Below are positions 14,344-26,300 of a stretch of DNA of 64,000 nt, in pieces. Position 1 is the stretch's first letter; every line of letters begins with the position of its first letter. The stretch is from NCBI GenBank assembly GCA_948146395.1, contig OX411559.1, forward strand, positions 39,860,679 through 39,924,678, in the 5' to 3' direction. The notes beneath the pieces are model-generated. The model made no database searches. It saw only the letters and a program-made list of their open reading frames with translations, and was not told the DNA's origin. This DNA is from Fragum whitleyi. Taxonomy: Eukaryota > Mollusca > Bivalvia > Cardiida > Cardiidae. Made by a program: the position numbers and the translations under genes.

Positions 14344-14543
14344 NNNNNNNNNNNNNNNNNNNNNNNNNNNNNNNNNNNNNNNNNNNNNNNNNNNNNNNNN
14401 NNNNNNNNNNNNNNNNNNNNNNNNNNNNNNNNNNNNNNNNNNNNNNNNNNNNNNNNNNNNNNNNNNNNNNNNNNNNNNNNNNNNNNNNNNNNNNNNNNNN
14501 NNNNNNNNNNNNNNNNNNNNNNNNNNNNNNNNNNNNNNNNNNN
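14344..14543. other. Assembly gap, 200 N
   Basis: Exactly 200 N inside the purine array. The sequence to its left (12993-14343) and right (14544-15879) is nearly the same, so the true gap may be negative (see findings). Confidence 0.98.
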
Positions 14544-14555
14544 TTGTTCTACCAG

Positions 14556-14615
<60 letters not shown>

Positions 14616-14751
14616 ATAAAGAGAGGGAGAGAGAGGGAGCGAGAGAAAGAGAAGAGAGGGTTGTTAGACTGATGATTCTATCAGGAACACATACGCTCAC
14701 ATATATAAAAAAGAATGAGAGAGGGAGAAAGAGTGGGGAGAGAGAGAAAAA

Positions 14752-14805
<54 letters not shown>

Positions 14806-15862
14806 GGAGCGAGAGAGAGGGAGAGAGAGAGGAGAGAGAGATAGAGAAAGAGGGAGAGGGAAAGAGAGAGAGAAAATGTGAGGAGAAAGAGATAGAGAGA
14901 GGGAGTGATGTTGCTAGGCTGCTGGTCCTGACAGTGACACATACAAACACTTACACATTTAGGGAAAGTGAGATCAAGTGAGAGAGAGAAAGAGAGAGAC
15001 GGTTGTAAGGCTGTTGGTTCTATCAGAAACTCACAAACACAAACACAGAAGAGGAATGAGAGAGGGAGAAAGAGAGAAAGAAAGAGGGAGAGAGGGGGAG
15101 AGAGAGAAAGGTAAGGAGAGAGCGAGAGGGAAAGAGAGAGAGGTGAGAGAGAGAGGGAGAGGGAGGGATGGAGAGGGGGTAAGTTGCTAGGCTGGAACGC
15201 ACACACACATACCCATAAAGAGAGGGAGTGAGAGAGCGAGCAAAAGAGAGAGATAGGGAGAGAGGGACAGAGCGAGAAGGCAAGAGGGAAAGAGAGAGGG
15301 GGAAATACAGAGAGATAGAGAGAAAGGAGAGATACAATGGGAGTGAGATGGTTGCTAGGCTGGTGGTTCTATCAGAAACACACATTTATTCACAGAAAGA
15401 GAAAGAGGGAGAGAAAGAGGGAGAGAGCAAGAGAGGTGATTGCTATGCTGTGGTTCTATCAAAAGCACACACATACACAGAGAAAAGGATGGAGAGAGAG
15501 GGAGAGGAAGAGAGAGAGAGGGGGGAGTTGCTAGGCTTGTGATACACACAGAAAAAGAGAGTGCTTGAGAGAGAGAGAAAGAAAGTGAGAGAGTGGGAAT
15601 TTAGAGGGTTGCAACGCTAGTGGTTCTATTAGAAACATCGAATACATAGAAAAAGAATGAGAGAGGGAGAAAGAGAGAGAGAAAGAGGAAGAGGGAGAGA
15701 AAGAGGGAGAGAGGAAAGGAGAGAGAAAGGGGGAGGCCGAGGTTTGCTTGTTTGGTGGTTCTATTAGAAACACATACAGACACACATACACAGAAAAAGA
15801 ATGCGAGAGGGAGAAGAAAGAAAGAGGGAGCGAGAACCAGAGGGAAAGGAAGAAAGAGAGAC

Positions 15863-15893
<31 letters not shown>

Positions 15894-16053
15894 TGAAGAG
15901 AGAGAGAGAGAGAAAGGGAGCGAGAGAGAGAGAAAGGGAGCAAGAGAGAGAGGTAGAGAGAGAGGGGGGGGGGGTGCTGGACTGATTATTTCTATCAGAA
16001 ACACACACGTTCACATACACAGAAAAAGACTGAGAGGATGAGAAAGAGAGAGG

Positions 16054-16127
<74 letters not shown>

Positions 16128-16185
16128 TGATCGGGTTGCTGGTTTTGTTCTATCAGAAACACACACACATACACAGAGAAAGAGA

Positions 16186-16235
<50 letters not shown>

Positions 16236-16314
16236 AGGGGGAGGGAGGGAGAGAGGGTTGCTATGCTGCGGTTTTATTAGAACCACACACACACACATAC
16301 ACAGAAAGAGAGGG

Positions 16315-16390
<76 letters not shown>

Positions 16391-16986
16391 GGGGGTTGGA
16401 GGGAGCGAGGGAGGGAGCGAGAGAAAGAGAGAGGGTTGCTGGGTTCAGAACCACACACATACGTACACAGAAAAAGAGAGAGAGAGGGAGAGAGAGGGGG
16501 AGAGCTAAATGGAGGAAATAAAGAGAGGGAGTAAAAAAACAGCCCCTTTTTTATTATAAGTATTATTATAAAATCCGGGTCGTACCTCCAGATCGAAGTG
16601 CACAGTCCAAGCTGTACATTTCTGCCCAAACAGCTTTAACTAACAGATTTGAGATATGGTTCAATAACATAAATAACCATGCCTATTTTACTTCATGATT
16701 ACAGATTCAGAAACATTGATAATGAAGTAACGGTTATCTACTGATTTCGATTTTTGTGGAGGAAGGACTGTAGGTTCTATCTCCTTTCGTCTGACTGATG
16801 GGCCGGATGTTCTTATCTGAAATGAAGAATCACAATTCCTTTATTTTTGTTTAAACTAATTAAAAGCCAAGAAGAGAAATCATTCAATTCTGAGCATTAT
16901 CCACCCAAAGCAAAGTATATAGCTTGAACCGTTGCGCTATTCGCCAATCCGCTAATAGTCCGTATGAGAGATCTTAAAGTGCCAGT

Positions 16987-17071
16987 ATATCGTCGATGTT
17001 ATCACAAAACCTCGTAACTGCAGCTTGATCAAAGTTGTAGTTACGATGCTTTAGAATAACATCGACGATAT
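16987..17071. repeat. Nested inverted repeat
   Basis: Outer arms ATATCGTCGATGTTAT (16987-17002) and its exact complement (17056-17071); inner arms CGTAACT (17013-17019) and AGTTACG (17039-17045). Likely a folded-back mobile-element remnant. Confidence 0.75.
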
Positions 17072-18261
17072 GCATGCCTTGGGATGAGAAGTAACAGGAA
17101 AATATAGAAAATACAAAAAATATACATTTGGTATACGTTTACGACAAAATTTTGACTTTAAGACGGTAGGGCTGTAGTTTCTAGCCTCTGGCATCCGAGT
17201 AATTGGTCGGTGGCCTCAATTTTATTGCCTCAATACAGAAACCATACTCCGTTATTGTTTTAACTATTGAAGGCTTCTGTGAAAATAATTGAATTCAGAT
17301 AAATCACAAAACCGCAAGAATAAGCAACTTCCCGGAATTCGTACATTCAATCAATATATATAGCTTGAGCCGTTGCTCTTTGCCAAATAGCTTTGAAATG
17401 TATGAAAGATAATTGAATTTCCTCGTTATGCATGTATTGTTCCATTTCTAGGTTGATAAGAACCAGAAAATTTAGAAAATACCGAAATATTAAAAACCAA
17501 ACTTTTCCCTTTTTTAAAATGTCATAGACATGACTATAAATTCGAGTCTTTAGTGCCCGAATAATTAAAAAGTGACATTAAATCTAGGCTTGAAATAAAG
17601 AATTCATACTCTTTTTTATTTTAAAGAATTAAAAGTGGTAAAAAATAATAGGAAACGGTTTAAGAAAATCTCCAAAAAATGGACACAAACCCAATTTTGA
17701 GCAAAAATCATGATATAGGTGCCACATGACCAGGGTATACACGCAAACCATTACATAATGAATATTTTTGTATTTATCATTTAATAGACAATTGAATTTC
17801 CTTTATATAAATGTGCGGTTTTATATTATTGCATTACAATTTTGTGAGTAATAGAACGTTTACTATGGACAAGTTAACTAGAGAGATCAAAATGCCTCGT
17901 TTTTTCGCTGTCCCTAGAGCCGGCTTCCAAAAAAGTATGTAAGATTTTGTTTTCTTTTTCTCATAAATTGTTGGTCTACATGTGTATGAACGTATCGTAA
18001 AATATGAAATCAAAATATTTCATATTTAGAGAGAAATGTCAAAAAAACATTTTGTCTGTCATTGTCTGTCATCGTCTGCTGTCTGAAATTGTCTGTCAAA
18101 AAAATCGCAAAATTTTAAAAGGGCGTAATTAAAAAAATACTTGAGATATATCATCGAAAATTTGTACAAATGTTAACCATAAATATAGTTTATATTGTGG
18201 AAAAAATCGTGGGAAAATATTTGTTACTTAATGAGAAAATGGAAATTTAGTTTTTCAATTT

Positions 18262-18509
18262 ACTCTAGGCATCGCCTAGAGTACTCTAGGCAACGCCTAG
18301 AGTTGTCTGTCAAACCAGTCCGTCAAAATTTCCCAAAAATTCAAAGTTGTATAGTTTCCGAACATCCGAATATTTTTCAACGAAATTTGAATCAAATCTT
18401 CTTTGAATGATGATTTATTGATTTATTAAGTTTCGTCGAAAAAAAGGGGACAATATCGGAAATACAAGGGGGATAAGTTTGTCAGACAGTTTAGGCGATG
18501 CCTAGAGTA
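18262..18509. repeat. Isolated copies of the satellite palindromic motif
   Basis: CTCTAGGCATCGCCTAGAGT is followed by ACTCTAGGCAACGCCTAGAG at 18263-18302, and GTTTAGGCGATGCCTAGAGT lies at 18489-18508. This is the core word of the 1-2500 satellite in both orientations, 16 kb away. Confidence 0.8.
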
Positions 18510-18739
18510 ACCGAAATTTCACCCCGGGTAACATGGGTTAGGGACAGAAAAAATAAAAATTTAAAGGTGTTAAAATAGTCCAAAACATGTAAAAAAAATC
18601 AAAAAACCTGAAAAAAAAGTAGCAAAAATTGCCGCCCCGAGGTCAACCAGTCTCGCCCCGAAGCAGACAGACAGACAGACAGACATGAGTAAAACAATAT
18701 GCCCCCAATCTCTCGAAACGGGGGCATAAAATGGACCCT

Positions 18740-19905
18740 GCCCACTCATTTTTTACTGAGACGACTCAAAACAAGCCCCCTCCCCCCCCCCCCCCCCCCC
18801 CCCACCATGCCACTATTTTTGGGCCAATCAATATTTTGTGAACAATTTTTGAAAAGGGTCATCAAAGGAACATTCTGGTAGTTTCATTGAAATCGGCTGA
18901 GTGGTTCAAGAGATGTCATTCAAGGATTTTCGGCTCAAAATAATCCCCGCCCCACCACCCACCCCACGCCAATATTTATGGGCCAATTAAAATTTTGCAA
19001 ATAATTTGGTAAAGGGTCACCAAAAGAACATTCTGGTAAATTTCATCAAAATTGGCCAAGTGGTTCAGGAGAAGATGTTGTTCAAAGATATCTAGCTCAA
19101 ATTAAGCCCCTCCAATATCTATAGGACAATCAAAATTCCACGAACATTATTGAGAAAGGTCACCCAAGGAACATCCAGTAAAGTTTCATTAAAATTGGCC
19201 CAGTGGTTAAGGAGGAGATGTCGTTCAAAGATTTCTAGCTCAAAATAAGCCCTGCCCTGCCCACGCCCATATTTATGGGCCTACAAAATTTGGCAAAGAA
19301 TTTTTGAAAATGGTCACCCAAGGAACATTCTGGTAAAGTTTCATTGAAATCGGCCGCGTGGTTCTGGAGAAGATGTTGTTCAAAGATTTTGGGTTCAAAA
19401 TAAGCCCTGACCTGCCACGCCCATATCTATGGACCAATCAAAATTTTGCGAACAATTTTTGAAAAGGGTCACCCAAGGAAACTTCTGGTAAAGTCTAATT
19501 GAAATCGGCCCCGTGGTTCAGAAGAAGATGTTGTTCAAATTTTTCGGGCTCAAAATAAGCCCAGCTCTGCCACGCCCATATTTATTGGCCAATCAAAATT
19601 TTAGGAACAATTTTTTAAAAGGGTCACTCAAGGAATATTTTGGTAAAGTTTCATTGAAATCGGCCCAACGGTTTAGGAGAGGATGTTGTCCAAGATTTCA
19701 GGCTCAAAATAAGCCCCGCCTGCCACGCCCATATCTATGGGTCGATCAAAATTTGGCCAACATTTTTTGAAAAGAATCACCCAAGGAACATTCTGGTAAA
19801 GTTTCATTGAAATCGGCCCTGTGGTTCAGGAGGAGATGTTGTTCAAATATTTCAAATTTACAAAATGCCATGCCCTGCCATGCCCATATCTATGGGCCAA
19901 TACAA
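18740..19905. repeat. Tandem repeat, ~154-bp monomer, ~8 copies
   Basis: The anchor GGCCAATCAAAATTTTG recurs near 18821, 18981, 19124, 19277, 19431, 19587, 19739 and 19894. Units carry GGAACATTCTGGTAAAGTTT and AAGCCCCGCCCTGCCACGCC. ORFs through it, such as 19513-19770, are not genes. Confidence 0.9.
18776..18803. repeat. Poly-C run
   Basis: Five C, one T, then 22 C on the plus strand, within the first ~154-bp monomer. Confidence 0.97.
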
Positions 19906-20314
19906 AATGTCCAATTTTTAACACAGCAACGACACCACCGACAAACCTGAGCAATAACTCAGGTTTTCTCAAAAAGCAGTCAAGCTGAAAATTATATTAT
20001 CAGATCGATTTCAAAATTGTGTATAGCACTGCTTCTGCTTAAAGGGAAATATGAGCCTGTGTTTGATATTTCCAACAATTTTGCGTATGCGCAAACCAAT
20101 GACTCTGGGCCAGCCTGTGCATCCGCACCTGAGTCATCACTATGCACTCTGTAGATAAATAAGGTCTTAATCCCTCTTAATTTCAGCAGATCATAAAACG
20201 CCCTTATTGCAGTGTTAGGCTATCGAGGCTGCTCAATATTTGTGCCTCGACCACATATGAAACTGTTGGAATGTCACACACAGGCTCATATTATTCATAC
20301 ATTATAAACCATAC

Positions 20315-20395
20315 CTTATCCATAGTGATACCGAGGTCCTTTTCTTTCAAACCGTCCCCTGTCACCTTAATCTGCTTACAAACTTTTTCAGATTC
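20315..20395 (-). CDS. SMCHD1: SMCHD1 exon U (most 3' visible)
   Basis: 81 nt, phase 0 at both ends, TTACAG acceptor and GTATGG donor. It encodes [18 protein letters not shown], which fits the short L-S-I-x-G-x-G-L segment that follows the previous exon in vertebrates. The similarity is modest. The next exon, expected to carry a PGPPG-type module, was not found between here and 16537. Confidence 0.75.
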
Positions 20396-23300
20396 CTGTA
20401 ACATGAATGTAACCCGCTGATAAATATTTGTTCTCTGTTGGGACTCGAACAAGGGACCTAATTTTCTCTTATAGCTCTTGTTGACTTCCATAACTAACAG
20501 CCATCAGAGATGTCAATGTCTTACACATGTGTAAGATCACATTCTAAATGACATCATTATGACATCATCTTACTCACATTTTGGGAGTATTTCTGTCATC
20601 AGAACGTTTCGAAAAAATGTTTTTTTATAGTGCAAATTGTAAGTAATGTGAGAAAAAAATTTCTTTAGTGCTTTTAGGTGGTTTATCAAGAAATAAATGT
20701 AGGTTATCACTTCATAATCTCACCACAAAAACAGTGAAATTACCAAAAACTAATATCCTGCTTTTGTGCATTTCATCCTATCTGATGTCATCTATGTGGG
20801 ACGAAATTAGTGACGTCACAATGAACGCTGCATAGCAATCACGTGGAAAATGACACGCTTTACGAAAATATGTCTTAGAAATATCACATTTTGTCTCATT
20901 TTTGCAATAAAGAAATAGACTATTTGTTTGTTTTTCGAGTAAGATTGATTAATATTTCATTTTGAGAACAAAAGCTATATTTTCACTCATGGCTCCACCA
21001 CTCATGAAAATATAGCTTTCGATGTTCACTCAATGAATATAAATCTATCTTACACTAAAACAAACAATTATCCTCTATCTCTTGCTCAATTTCATTAAAT
21101 ACAAGCTGATCTTAACCGAGTCTAAAGGGGATTTATCAGATTTGTTCAACTAAACAACACAGCTCAAAGCTAGGTCATCATTAAAACAACGCATTACATA
21201 AATGAAAACAAAATTTGACAAGCAAATCAGGGTTTGTCACAAACTTCTTCGGTCTACCAGCCCAAAGGACCTGTAAGCCCTACACATTACAGGTCCTCCC
21301 TGATAACAACAGGTCCTGCATGAAAACCATTTTCAAATTTTAGCAATTTAAGGGATAAATATCAAGGAAAACATTGGTGGAAAAGAAGGAATTGCTTTTG
21401 ACAAGCAATTTCTTCTTTTCTACAATGTTTTCCATTTGGTAATACAAATTTTAGAATTGGATAGTCAATAATATTTCATGACTGGACAAATTTTAGATAC
21501 TAAGTACTGCCATTTACAACAGGCCTGAAGGACCTGCAGCATGGTAACATCTACCAGTCCTCCCTAAAATCCACAGGTCTCGGGCCTGAGGACTGGTGTT
21601 AGTATTGATCCCTGGCAAATATTCTGAATCTAGATTGATCTTTCTACCTTCCTGTATCAGAATTTTTGAAATGTGACCTCTTGTTACCCACTAATGGAAA
21701 AAAATTTCAAATATTTATTAAGGAGTCAATAGATGGTCCTTTTCTAAATTATGGGTCCAATATACTTACAAAACCAACATCATTGCCAAATTTATCTTTC
21801 ACTTTGACATGGATTTCTCCTTGTAATTTTTCTCCTTTTCTAAATGTATTAGATCCAACACAGGTACATCGGATTTGGAATGGCTCTCCAGGTAAAGATC
21901 TGTGAATGTAGAAGACAAGATTTGATTGAGCAAATTCTTAACTCTAAAACACGCATTCTAACAACACTAATGGTGTTGACATTTAAGGAAAATGTTCAGC
22001 TAACAGCTTAGATTTTTCAGACAAACTGACAAAAAAACAGATGGATAGACAGCAAATAGACAGACAACAACAGCATCAAGATCTGTAGCACATGGACTAA
22101 TTATCCCCCCAGCACTTTGTCCCACAGTCCGGAAAGAGTTTCCAGACAAATTTCAACGATGACCTTGACTTTAACCTTTGTAAAGCAAAAACCTCTTGGG
22201 TCACAGGAATCTTTGTGTGAGGTTTCAAGATTCTAGGTCACTTCATTCTTGAGTAAGAGAACAGAAATCAAAGAGTTGAGGCACAGACAGACATGCATGA
22301 TGGCCCCAATATACCATATTCTACATCTTCGATTGGGGTATGTTATTGATCATTCAATGAGGGCGCATAAAACCATTATAAATACCAAGGATTTGAAAAA
22401 GTCTGTCAGCCACTTTATGTGAGCAACTATGTACTTGTGTAACAGCTTTACAATTGAGCTGGAACTTACAGTAAAACCTATTTGAAAGCATGAAAATAAA
22501 TTGAACTTAACTATACAAGACACAGTACATATTATAATTAGAGGATTTTGAATGAGTGGTCATTGAATAACAAAACAAGTCATCTATAAACAGATAAAAA
22601 TTCTTTTCTATTTAGAATATGACATTAATATCTGCAGTAAATCGATGAAACTCTTAAAATTATGACACTGTATGTAAATTGTAGTCACCTCAACCTTTAT
22701 TATGTCATTTCATGATAACAAAATAATGTTGCTACAGGCAACATGTTCATAGCGTAATAACACCTGTGTGATACCAAAAATATTTAACAAGGTTATTTTA
22801 CTCCCATGACGTAAGTCATATTATAAATACAGTTGATAATGCTTAAATGACCACATCTATAAAGCGACCAATTTTATTAAGCGACCACCATAAAAAGTCC
22901 CTTCACCGTAGGCAAAATCTCTGAAAAAGAGGACATTCATAACGAAAAATTGGTTATTATTGAATCCTATGTTGTTGGAGCCCTTAGAATTGTCTCAATA
23001 AGACAATTCTAATGGGTTAGAACTTCATAGGATTCAGTATGATTTGATCGTCCATCTATAAAAGCTATCAAAAATACCTGTCACATTTATCATGATAAAT
23101 TTGTAATAAGGGACCATTCCCATAAACAACCTCTTTTTGGTGATCTCCTAAGTAGTCGCTTAACGCAAGATTTACTGTATACTTATTTACATATTTACTG
23201 CACCTACTTTAAAACAAATCCAAGATCAACTCCTGATCCATCTGCCACAGTTACTTGTAGATATTTATGTTCAAACAGGGAAGTTGGAGCTTTAACAGGA

Positions 23301-26300
23301 GGTAACTGCCCTTTTAACAACAAATCTTTAGGAACTTTGGCGATCCAATTGACCTGGAAAATTAACAGAGCTACAGCACTGGGAGGGGTAATAATGAAAT
23401 CAGATATTATTTATTTATTTATTAATTCATTTTTCAAAAAAAAAACTGGGACAAACCCTTTGTTGTGAGCAATCATTTGAATTGTCTCATGGAGAGAATT
23501 CAAATGAATATCCACAACTCAGGATTTCAATTGAAAAGATACAAGTACTATATAGAATGAGAATATCTTATCTTGACATCTGAATAAATAGAGATCTAGA
23601 ACTATGATATTTTTGTCTGTTAATTTTGTATGGGGTACACAGCCACCATAAACAGCATCCAAGTTATATCACCTAGACTGGTAAACATAGATATACTTAG
23701 CGTCAATAAAGTTAACACCCCAAATACCTTTTGGATCTTTCGAATATTGTTGTCCTATGCAAAATACTATGTATGATATTTATACTAGGTATAAATGTGT
23801 AAGCGCTAATTAGCATTTGTGTTGATAAAGTATTTTCATTATTGACACAAGACATCACATGCAAAGTAGGTAATTCTTACGTTGTTGACATGTATTCAAA
23901 ATTAATCACAAATTGTTCTGTGTTCATGCTAGCCAGTAATCAAGCCCAAATAAGGACACTTAAATTCTTGAAAGCTTTGCACAAATTGAACATTTAACTA
24001 ATGCACAAAATCATTGGGTTTTCGTTATGGTCCAAGCAGGATTGTCTTTTCTTCTAACTGTAGGTTGAATGGGCTACCTTCACCAAACATATCAAAACAT
24101 TCCTGTAGCTTAGTCTGTAGATGATAGGCCATTCCCTAGACACCAAAAGGTGATGTCAACACAAACAGTCAGTCAAATCATCCAAAGGCATGTTCAGGAT
24201 AGGTTTTGATCGACTGAGTGCAGCACGGGATATACGTCAATGTTTTAACCAGTTATGTTACATGTTGATACAACTTTCCAGGACGACGTTTTTAGACCAG
24301 TCTGTCAAAAAGATCATGTAAACAGGTCCACATTGCATCTGATATTAGGTAATTGACATTGACAAAGTGTTCTTTTCACAGGAGAATCAAGACTTTATCT
24401 CGAAAGTGAAAAATGTTCATGATGTTGTAGAAGACAGGTAATGCCCAATGGAAAATTACAACAAAACATTTTGTTAACAACATCTTGAGACCATCTTTTA
24501 GTCGTTATTGATGAAACTCATTAACATTGATAGTTTTTAACAGATCAACGCTTAGCATCATTCTGCAGGGTTGTTTTAAGGTTTCTTAGAGTCAATAATA
24601 TCAATCCACTTCCATGTATTGCCTTCTCTTCCGATCACTATCCTGCAGAACATGTGTGGGGCAATTAGGAGGTACAGTATTTGACGGTTGGCGTCATATC
24701 GGGAGTCAGCAGCAGCTAATCAAGACTCTGATAGACAAAAGATAGGCCATTCTAATATAACGTATTTTGCGTGTGATAAGAATTTTACTGTGCAGATTCA
24801 CTGCATTTCTCCATGAAAACAGTGGCCAATACTCATTGTTGATGTTAGTGATTTTTCAATTTTGGGTAAGTTTCTTCAAGCCAGAAAATAAGACTTTAAA
24901 TCCTAACCTCTGATTAAAAACCATTGTTTAGGTTTTCCCAGCACTTCATTTTCATGATTAAACAACTATTTTTCTATAAATAAAATGTTCAACGCTGTAT
25001 GGATGTTATTGTTGGCGGTAACTTTCAAGTGACGCTGAGTATATCAAATCTTGTCCTTATTGTAACACATTACCTAACAACCAAACAATTTCATACAAAC
25101 CACCAAGTACTCTTGTTATACTGATTATCATTCACACATTGTGTAGGCATCAAAAACAAGCCTAGAGTAGGTGACAAATGATTAAAGAATTTTTCTTGCA
25201 TTTTTCTCCTTTTTACCTTATGAAAAATGAAAAGCCTTTATAACACATTGAACTCACTTTAATTTTACTGGCTATCTTGTCATCCATGGGAATTTCTCTC
25301 TCTGCCTCGTCAAACAATTTGATCTCTGTAAAACAATCAAAACTTTAGGGGGCAGACTAGAATTGAATTTTAAGATTTCATACACACCCCTAAATTTTGT
25401 GAGGAAGGTAATTGATTGACATAAAATTAACTTCCTTACAGAATTGGATCTATTGACATTTAAATGACTTTGCAGGGTCAGACTCAAGTGGCAGTTTTGC
25501 TTTAAGCATCCCTTTTAAAAAAGAGATGTTTGTAAAACATTTATGCCCCCCAATAAAAGCAGGTCAATAGGCTATTCTTTGTCAATCAATAAAGAGCAAA
25601 TAATTCACAAAATATGATGAGTAGAGTTTTGGTTCTTGTACACTGCACTTTTCTTCAATGAGATCTATTCACCTGTGAAGTTTCATGATTCTAGCTAGCA
25701 CACTTTTTGAGATATGATCCCGCCAAAAAAGGTCTACGAATGGACCGACAGACCGACAAGTGCAAAGCAATATACCCCCTCTTCTTCAAAGTGGGGGTAT
25801 AATAAGGCTGTTTAGCCACAGGTGATAAGTGGTTTGAATATTTGAATTTGCAGAGTACATTAAACACTCTGTACTTCATAGCGCAAGGGTCAATGGAATT
25901 TCATACTAACAAAACGTCCTATGAACCAAGCAAACTCAAGTGCTCAGGATTTTCTTGAAAAGCAGGTATCAGGCATGGTCTTTAAAAACTCTCTATTTAT
26001 GGATAAACTCTGACTCACATGAAAAAGATTAGAAAAATTTAAGTTCAAAATCTTTGCCTTATCCTTTTTTGTTTCTTTTATTTGTTTTGCTTACAACACT
26101 CCCTCTTGGAGTTATTTCGATTGAGCATTTTTCTTTTTTCTGTTTTGGCAAATGCATATGGTTGGTTATTCATAATTGGGCCCAAAAATTCTTTTTCCAT
26201 GGCCTAAATGAACTTGATTTCTGACCCATACATTAGGTTTATACAGTTGACTTCCTTTCAATATCATTGAACTTCTATCAAGACAGAAATCAAAAATATT

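Larger units (their letters stand above)
5752..16536. repeat. Composite purine-rich minisatellite array, ~10.8 kb
   Basis: Each unit is a core close to GGTTGCTAGGCTGGTGGTTC plus TATCAGAAACACACACATACACAG, followed by 40-100 bp of (GA)n/(GGA)n-like sequence. I estimate 80-100 units of about 90-130 bp. The plus strand is almost all purine apart from the cores. ORFs of Arg/Glu repeats on plus and Ser/Leu repeats on minus are products of GA repeats, and His-Thr or Val-Cys runs of the (CA)n parts. No gene. Confidence 0.95.
16537..18740. other. Non-coding AT-rich stretch with hairpins
   Basis: No exon or gene recognised. It holds a nested inverted repeat (16987-17071), the satellite-like palindromic motif at 18262-18305 and 18489-18509, and a short CAGA run near 18662-18686 leading to a GGGGGCATAAAA repeat end. 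Confidence 0.5.

Noticed and set aside
14067..14881. ORFs running through the N gap
   Set aside because: They contain ~66 unknown residues and repeat-derived sequence; not genes.
5752..16536. Regular spaced cores as a CRISPR array
   Set aside because: Cores vary, spacers are simple GA repeats, there are no cas genes, and the genome is a eukaryote with introns.
19513..19770. ORFs in the ~154-bp tandem repeats (19513-19770, 39761-40307)
   Set aside because: The same peptide pattern recurs with each monomer in changing frames; no codon-like conservation.
16537..20314. Further SMCHD1 3' exons
   Set aside because: I looked for the expected PGPPG-type module and hinge motifs on the minus strand and found none with proper splice sites.
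20396..20491. N-terminal part of the 20291-20491 minus ORF as coding
   Set aside because: A TTACAG acceptor lies inside it at the SMCHD1 phase; upstream residues have no family similarity.
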